A DNA stretch of 64,000 bases from Anopheles merus (lineage: Eukaryota; Arthropoda; Insecta; Diptera; Culicidae), in NCBI RefSeq assembly GCF_017562075.2, contig NC_054085.1, positions 38,714,539-38,778,538 on the forward strand, written 5' to 3'. A program made the position numbers and the translations under genes. The notes under the pieces are model-generated. The model ran no database searches and had not been told where the DNA came from. It saw only the letters and a program-made list of their open reading frames with translations. Of this stretch, positions 57,749 to 64,000 are shown piece after piece. Every line of letters begins with the position of its first letter. The stretch's first letter is position 1.

Positions 57749-58495
57749 ATGGATTACGCAAACATGGTGTCAGAGTCGGCCGGTATTAACGGCAAACTGC
57801 AGGCGTCGCTCGAACCACTGTCCCGCACCTACCAGTACCGGAAGGTGATGAAGCCGATGCTGGAGCGGAAGCGGCGCGCCCGCATCAACCGCTGCCTCGA
57901 CGAGCTGAAGGAGCTGATGGTGTCCGCGCTGCAGTCGGAGGGCGAAAACGTGGCCAAGCTGGAGAAGGCCGACATCCTCGAGCTGACCGTGCGCCACCTA
58001 CACAAGCTCCGCCGGCAGCAGCGGCTGGCCGCGAACCCGGTGCTCGATGCGGACCGCTTCCGGGCCGGATTCACCCATGCCGCCAACGAGGTGTCGCGCT
58101 GTCTCGCCTCCACGCCCGGCGTCGACATCAAGCTCGGCACGAAGCTGATGACCCACCTCGGCCACCGGCTGAACGATCTCGACAAAGTGTCCCCCCTGTC
58201 CGTGCACGTAGAGTCCAGCGGCAGCGGCAGCAGCAGCACCGGCAACAGTGGCAGCTCCCGCAGCCCATCGCCTCCGATCTCACCGTTCTCGGCCGCATCG
58301 TCCTCGTCCGGCGATGTCCCCATGTACCAGATGCCGCTGACCCCGCAGTCGTACCGCAGCGAGGAGTCGGGCCTGCTGGCACCCTCCACCACGCCGTCGC
58401 CGAACCCGAGCGAGTGCGACGACCACCACCACCACCACACCGGCGGTCTGCTCAAGATCCAACAGTCCGGCGAATCCGTCTGGCGGCCGTGGTAA
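57749..58495 (+). CDS. E(spl)mbeta: HES/E(spl) bHLH-Orange repressor with WRPW tail
   Basis: One exon, 248 residues. The basic region (about 31-45, RKVMKPMLERKRRARIN) has the proline typical of Hairy/E(spl) proteins. The helix-loop-helix runs to about 88 (CLDELKELM, KLEKADILELTVRHLHKL). An Orange domain follows at about 100-143 (DRFRAGFTHAANEVSRCL, THLGHRLND), then a Ser/Pro-rich linker and a five-His run. The Groucho-binding tetrapeptide WRPW is at the very C-terminus (245-248). The protein represses proneural genes in Notch-activated cells. The frame is open back to 57596, but the ATG at 57749 (AAAATGG) gives the family N-terminus. It is the only E(spl) bHLH seen here, so it probably represents the single mosquito m-beta-like gene. 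Confidence 0.96.
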   Translation: MDYANMVSESAGINGKLQASLEPLSRTYQYRKVMKPMLERKRRARINRCLDELKELMVSALQSEGENVAKLEKADILELTVRHLHKLRRQQRLAANPVLDADRFRAGFTHAANEVSRCLASTPGVDIKLGTKLMTHLGHRLNDLDKVSPLSVHVESSGSGSSSTGNSGSSRSPSPPISPFSAASSSSGDVPMYQMPLTPQSYRSEESGLLAPSTTPSPNPSECDDHHHHHTGGLLKIQQSGESVWRPW

Positions 58496-59505
58496 AGCTC
58501 CCTCTACCCGGGCCACGCCATCCAAACAAAACAAAACGAAAAGAAACCAAATCTCTTCGAATCCATCGATCTCACCACCCGGCACCCGGCAGTTGGATAT
58601 TGTGCAACGACGACGACGACCGCGTTGTGGCACCGCGTTGGGGGAAAACAAACAGCAAAGGAACGGTTTGCAGCTTTAAATAGTGTTTAGGAAGTTTAGT
58701 AGTGTATTAAGCGTATTAGTAGTCGAGTGAGAAGCCACCCGATAAGGTTGTTCTTGTTGTAGTTGAATTTGTTGCGAAGAACAATATTCATTGTGATATT
58801 ACTGTGTACACTGAGGAATGCCAGCTCAAAGGAAACGTAACACGAAGCGCAGGAGAGTAAAAGTGGCGGAGGAAGCGAGAGAGAGAGAGAGAAAGAGAGA
58901 CAGTGAGCTGGCTTCCCGCTTTTTTTTTCTTGTTTAGATCTATGCATTTACAAAGCCCCAGTTTAGCATTTAGAAAGCAAAGACTTGAAACGGAAGGAAA
59001 AGGGATAGGAACAAACAGGAGCAGGATGTACGACTTTTTCTTTAACTATTTTTTGTGTTAGGATTGTGAAGGAAAGGAGAAAAAATTGCAAAGATTTCCA
59101 TGATGCAATTGCTGTGATTTCAAAAGGAAACAAATCAAAAGGCCCAGTTAGGCGATCGCAGCTACACGAGTTGGGACAGTGGAAGAATGATCAATCTTAA
59201 AAAAAAAAGATGTTGAAGAAAAAAAAATACATTGCTCAAACAATGATTCTTACAAAACATAATTTCAACTTTGTTGTTCATTTCGGGGTGAAATTGGGTG
59301 GGAACAGAAACGAATATATCACAAATCAAAGGGTAAAAGGGATGGAAATGAATCACGGGAAAAGCAAAAAAAAAAAAAAAAGGATGGCTGTTCGGTTCAA
59401 ACCACCTGTTGACGTTAACGGTTCCAACGGTTTTCAAGGTTTCAACGACAAAAAAATGAACTCATGTTGGGAAAGGGATTGAATAAAGATGGCTGTAAGA
59501 GTATG
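58496..59505 (+). other. 3' UTR of the bHLH gene
   Basis: Ends at or after AATAAA at 59482-59487. It contains a Brd box AGCTTTA (58672-58678) and K boxes TGTGAT (58792-58797 and 59113-59118). A further K box at 59888-59893 lies beyond the predicted end. Confidence 0.7.
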
Positions 59506-60126
59506 GATTTCTAACTGAACATTTTGTAGACGAGTTAATGGGGTTGAGAGTTTGCTTTAGAGTTTTTAAAAGTTTTTTATTCGTTTGTCTTAGAATTTGT
59601 GCTTTGACCAAACCGGCGGGAAAGAAGTTTGGGCTGTCGTTCTCTCTTTCGTCTGGCGCACGAATTATCAGATCATGTGGATGAGTCATGAGTCGCACCG
59701 TCGGAGCGTTGTGCAAATTATTCTCCTTTTCCTTTTCGTCCGCTGTTTTCTCCCTTGTGTACTGCGTACATTCTTGAAGCTTCAAGGTTGGAGGTCTAAT
59801 TTCTTAAAAACACCGTTTGATGTTGAAACACGCATGCGAAAAGGATGCAAGGTTGCATCCATATAACAGCGAAATATGCGAAGAGCTGTGATGTTTTTGA
59901 CTAATTTATGAAATAAGTGTCGATAGTAACTTATTCGATGTGCGTACGTCGGTATCATGTGATCAAATTTGTTTATCGTTTGACGAGCCATTGGGTATTT
60001 TCAATGTATTCTTTCATTGTAAAATTTGAAAAAGTAATAAAAAACTGTTGCTCATATTATTTTTCGAATTTTGCAAAACAGTTATTTTGCGCAATGCAGT
60101 TTGAAAACAGAATGATATGGAATACT

Positions 60127-60144
60127 GTGGCGCCATCTACTGAG
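60127..60144 (+). promoter_or_regulatory. CTCF-like insulator motif (weak)
   Basis: GTGGCGCCATCTACTGAG resembles the insect CTCF core, with mismatches in its 3' half. It lies about 640 bp past the predicted end of the bHLH gene. Confidence 0.25.
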
Positions 60145-60445
60145 CTTCCGAAGACACGAACCATTACATGGTGGAAATGTAACGCCATGCCACATTGTCT
60201 GTAACGCCAGTACAGTGCTGGATATAAGTTAAAAGCTCTTTCTCTATAATTTCAGCTGTATTTCACAGTTTTCACAATTTATTTTACTGGAGCTCAACAT
60301 GATTAATCACGAAATCAAGTAGATTGTCTGGATTTATTTTCCAATTTGAGTGTGATTAGAAAAAAGCGAAATAAATTAAAAGTTTATGTTGATCTTAGAA
60401 AAGCATAGCTTGCATATTGTGCTTTTAGTAAGCACGTTTGTAAGT

Positions 60446-60581
60446 CAGTGGTCGGCAAGCTTTGCAGTTTGAAGACAAAAATGTTACTCCAGGAGTTCCA
60501 CGCGATAGTTCTATGAAATATTTGGAAAAAAGTCACCATATAGGAAGCATAGAGCCGCTAGCCGTACTTTCGCGATCACTG
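60446..60581. mobile_element. Decayed hAT-like MITE
   Basis: The left end CAGTGGTCGGCAAGC is typical of hAT elements. The right end, read inverted, starts CAGTGATCG. The flanking 8-mers TTGTAAGT and GCGTAAGC match at five positions, as expected for an old 8-bp target duplication. There is no coding content. Confidence 0.4.
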
Positions 60582-63500
60582 GCGTAAGCTAATCATTGCA
60601 AAACAAGAGCTTTATAGCAATAATTGTAACGTAGTGTTGTCCTTTATTCCAATTTTCTTGAATGTCTGCAAGATACATCCCCTAATAATCAGATTTAAAA
60701 TAAATCTCCTAAGCAATAGAATGACGTTTGTTTCTAAATAAACCATCCGAGAACGTGACGGAGATAGTGTAATTAAAATTACGGGATTCTAATTACTTCT
60801 CCACAATTGCTCAAGACCCCCGATCTGTACTGCGAGCGTAATATTACTTGATAACGTACTCGAAAAAGACGATGGGGTAATTTTGTTGTTGCCCGGTCAG
60901 AGAGTGACGCTTTATGGCAGCGATGAGCGTGAGCTCATCCAGGCAGAAAAAAGGCGCGCGTTCGTACCGCAGAGTCGGTTGGTTTCTTTTATGTGCGCTT
61001 CATTCCTTCCAACACACTCCCCACCCCGATTGGCTAAGTTCGGTATGAAGTGTCCAGCTCGGGCGGACGCTCGAGCTACGTCAGCGGGTCACTGTTACGG
61101 TTGGAAGGATTCCAGAATCTTCCCACGCGATAATCGCACCCAGGTAAAATGTGTAATAAAGCGAACCGAAGCGTAGCAATTCTGTTGTTTCTATTTCCTT
61201 TTCCAATAGGATGCTTAATGAGCAGCGCTAGCTTCGCAGTCTCGAGCATGATTACCAGCAACAATTGCTGCCATTGTGTGCGGTTGATGGCTGGGATGAG
61301 AAGAGAGTTCGACGTACATTGTTCAATATCCTTTCAAGCGGTCGGAATCGAATGAACCGACGTTAGCACGTCCGTCCCGAAGCGCCACCGTCGCCCAATG
61401 CACCCAATCGCTCAGAGTCGATGACATTCCAGTTTGGACTTTTATTTATTGTGTCTTTACCACACCTTTCGTCCTTCGAACCGTTCGCCCGTCAGTCGAT
61501 CAGCGTGTCAGGCGGGCCAGCTCGTCCCGTTCGTCCTGTTCGGGCGTCCTTTTTGCGTGCTACCCTCGATCCTGCCTAGCGACCGATGAACTCCGCGTGA
61601 CCGCCCGACTCGGTCGATAGGAGGCAAAACGGCACACAAAACAGCATACGCGGGAGCGGGGAACGGCGCCAACACGAACAGCAAAAACAACAAACGAACG
61701 CAACAAGAGCACAAGAGTGCGCCGACACAAGACAAAATAAAACACACAACCGACGAACCGTTTTTCGGCTGTTCTTGCGCGCGCTGCCACCTGTAATGAG
61801 GGGAGCGAACTGGCTGAGAGAACCGAAGCGTCTCCATCTCACGCTCACGGGCTGAGGGGATGCGCTGCTCACGCTATGTTTCAGCATCGAACGCACTATG
61901 GGGCTTTGTAACGGGTTTTGAACAAAAAGGGAAATTATTTTGTTGTATTCGCAATAGCAGGACATTGAAGGTACTTGGGATGAAATTGAAAAGATCCCGA
62001 TGATCTCGCGCTTTATTTTTTATATTATTAAATAAGTCGCATATTTACATAATCATGTTTTATTTATACAGTCACCGAATGGACCTGCTACACCCTTCGC
62101 ATTGCTCACTGTCCAGGTGCGATAGAGCAGCACCGAGAACAAAAGAGAGCGAAACTGTGTGCGGTGCTCATTGAAGCATGATTTTCCACACGCGCGCGCC
62201 CTCCTACTATCTTATTCGCACCGCTTTTTCCTTGGACACCATTTCTCCCCCAATTGCTGGTGCCATTCTCACGGGGGTTGCGCTCTCCACATCGTTCTCA
62301 CGTTCTCCGCAAAAGCAGCGGGGGAAGAGCGAGCACACACCACCGAGCTCCGAAGCGGTACGACTCGACTCGGACCTTTGGTGCGTGCGTTTTCAGTTTA
62401 TTTTCAACAGTCGATTAAAACGAAAGTAAAATATACATGCAGCAGGCCACGGCCTACACTGCTGCTGTTGTTGTTGCTGCTACTGCTAGAGCTACTGCTG
62501 GGATTACAGTGTGGGTCTGCGAACGCCAGACTCGGTGTGGGTTGTGAACCACGGGAAACGAAAGCGGGCGGAGGAGTGTGAGTGCGGGCGTGCGTTTTCT
62601 TTTTATCTAATTGCACGAAAATGTTCTGTGAATAAGTAAGTGAAAAGTAAGGCGCTACAGAAGAGGAAGAAGAAAAAGGATTGTTCTGAAGGTGGAATAT
62701 TGTGGCTGGTTGGTGTGAGCGCGCGTGTGTGTATACAAGTGTGATTTTCCTTTCGCAGTGTGGAAATTAAAGCAAAGATATGCGAACAAACGTGCCCCGT
62801 TATACAAGCGTGAAAAATGGCCAGGTCCTTGGGGCCAGGACTAGCAAACAGCACAATTCATGCAAACCAGCGCACACCAGTGAGGTCGTGTGTGAATTTT
62901 TGATGCTCATAAAATCAATACCGAGCATGGAGATCTTGGAGATAGGGAGCTGAAAATTGATTTTATCTCAATTCCGTGCTCCCATGGCGCGACAGGACTA
63001 CAAAACACACACACACACAGGGACACAAACATATCCACACCAGGGACACACAAACAGACGGGCCAGAGCGCGTGAGAAAATTGGGAAAATGAGCGTAGCG
63101 ACTTTTCCGAGAGAGCGAGAGAGTAATGTGTGTGATAGAGAGAGAGAGAGAGAGCGTGCGAACGTTTAGTGTGTCAGTGCCAGTGAGGTGAAGGGAATGC
63201 TGATTTTATTCTCAATCCACTACAACCACCACCACCACCATCGTCTCTTCCAAACCCTCTGCCATACAGCTTTTTGCACGCGAATTTGGCAAGAAAAACC
63301 TTTTCGCCAGCAGAGGATCAGCAGCAGAGGCGGGAGCGAAGGCTGGAAAACCTCTGTCTGGCCCGCATTTCTTTACCCTCGAGGGTTCTGGAATGCGATG
63401 CGTAGCTCTTGTGCGGCGTCGGAGAAAAAAAAGGCGCCGGGAAGAAGGTGATTTCCATCGGCAAAATCCGTTACCGCCCGGCGAGGAGGGAGGTTGAAGG

Positions 63501-63960
63501 AAATTCGACGTGATTGAATCGGATGTGGAGCGGATTTGCATTTCTCCAGAAAGGCTGGAGGAGAGGAGGCGGAGGATTATTGTGTGTTTTTTTTTGTTGC
63601 TCGGCTCGATTATGACGCTTTTGGCGTGTTTGATTGCCTGCAAGGTGTTGCAATTTCCTCGTGCTAAAGATTCAATTCAATCTCCTGTAAAGAGAAAGAG
63701 AAAGAGAGAGAGGAGTGATGTCTCGAGTGATCGAAGCAGGACATGCTAAAACAAACAGCCGCAGCACGCACGCACCGCACAGCTTCATCTCAACAGTTCG
63801 ATCTTGTGTACCGTTGCGAATCAAGCAAATGGGTGGCGCTGCTACCGAGCGGCGCCGGGAGGGAAAATAAAATACACTCATCAACCGATTTAGCGCTGGT
63901 GAGGCAAGCCGCGCTGGCGACATACAGTATAAATAGAAATTTTCTTTTTCACCGCACCAT

Positions 63961-63962
63961 GT

Positions 63963-63995
<33 letters not shown>
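63961..63995. repeat. (GT)n microsatellite at right edge
   Basis: Nearly perfect GT dinucleotide repeat, interrupted once near its start. Confidence 0.85.
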
Positions 63996-64000
63996 GACCA

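Larger units (their letters stand above)
59506..64000. other. Right-hand intergenic region
   Basis: No supportable coding exon. It contains a CTCF-like GGCGCCATCT motif near 60129, a decayed hAT-type MITE (60446-60581), single Su(H)-like sites (61120-61127, 62266-62273, 62295-62302), and GA and TG repeats toward the right edge. From about 62.6 kb the sequence could be the leader of a gene lying further right, but no exon can be fixed. Confidence 0.4.

Overview
The window looks like nuclear DNA of an Anopheles mosquito, most likely of the gambiae complex. The coding exons belong to conserved insect genes with short GT-AG introns. Two recognisable Notch-target genes are laid out like the simple mosquito Enhancer of split locus, and a SINE200-type retroposon with a clear target-site duplication is present. 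No bacterial operon, CRISPR array, rRNA gene or clear tRNA gene was seen. All calls were made by eye from the sequence.

Left part (1-32.8 kb) is gene-rich. In order: the 5' end of an RNF25-like ubiquitin ligase (-); HmgD, a small HMG-box chromatin protein (-, 5918-6460) in long non-coding flanks; Ssrp, the SSRP1 subunit of FACT (-, 13955-16341); a divergent Stealth-family GlcNAc-1-phosphotransferase alpha/beta gene (+, 17035-19407); a convergent five-exon gene for a secreted, membrane-anchored Ig-like protein (-, 19584-21732); a candidate 33-residue membrane micropeptide (-, 22273-22374); Tom20, the mitochondrial import receptor (-, 24012-25079); a spacer with a 364-bp MITE and short direct duplications; and qin/kumo (RNF17 type), a single-exon RING plus five-Tudor piRNA-pathway protein (+, 26837-32290).

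Right part (32.8-64 kb) is almost entirely non-coding, with only two confident genes, both intronless and on the + strand: a Bearded-family gene (E(spl)m-alpha type, 49482-50033) and a HES/E(spl) bHLH repressor ending in WRPW (57749-58495). Both have a TATA box, and upstream of it a Su(H) paired site with a 17-nt spacer; the bHLH gene also has a proneural E-box next to its pair. Both have Brd-box and K-box microRNA target motifs downstream, and the Bearded gene also has two GY boxes. This is the two-gene Notch-response complex. A third perfect 17-nt Su(H) paired site lies about 10 kb upstream with no recognised gene beside it (39262-39294), and a looser pair lies at 34809-34845. These are the best leads for undescribed regulatory DNA.

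How the genes fit together: HmgD and Ssrp are both chromatin HMG-box proteins and are neighbours on one strand with very similar boxes. The other left-hand genes are housekeeping or germline genes with no evident shared pathway. The right-hand block is a developmental regulatory domain whose long intergenic DNA probably carries enhancers. It is rich in (GA)n, (TG)n and homopolymer tracts.
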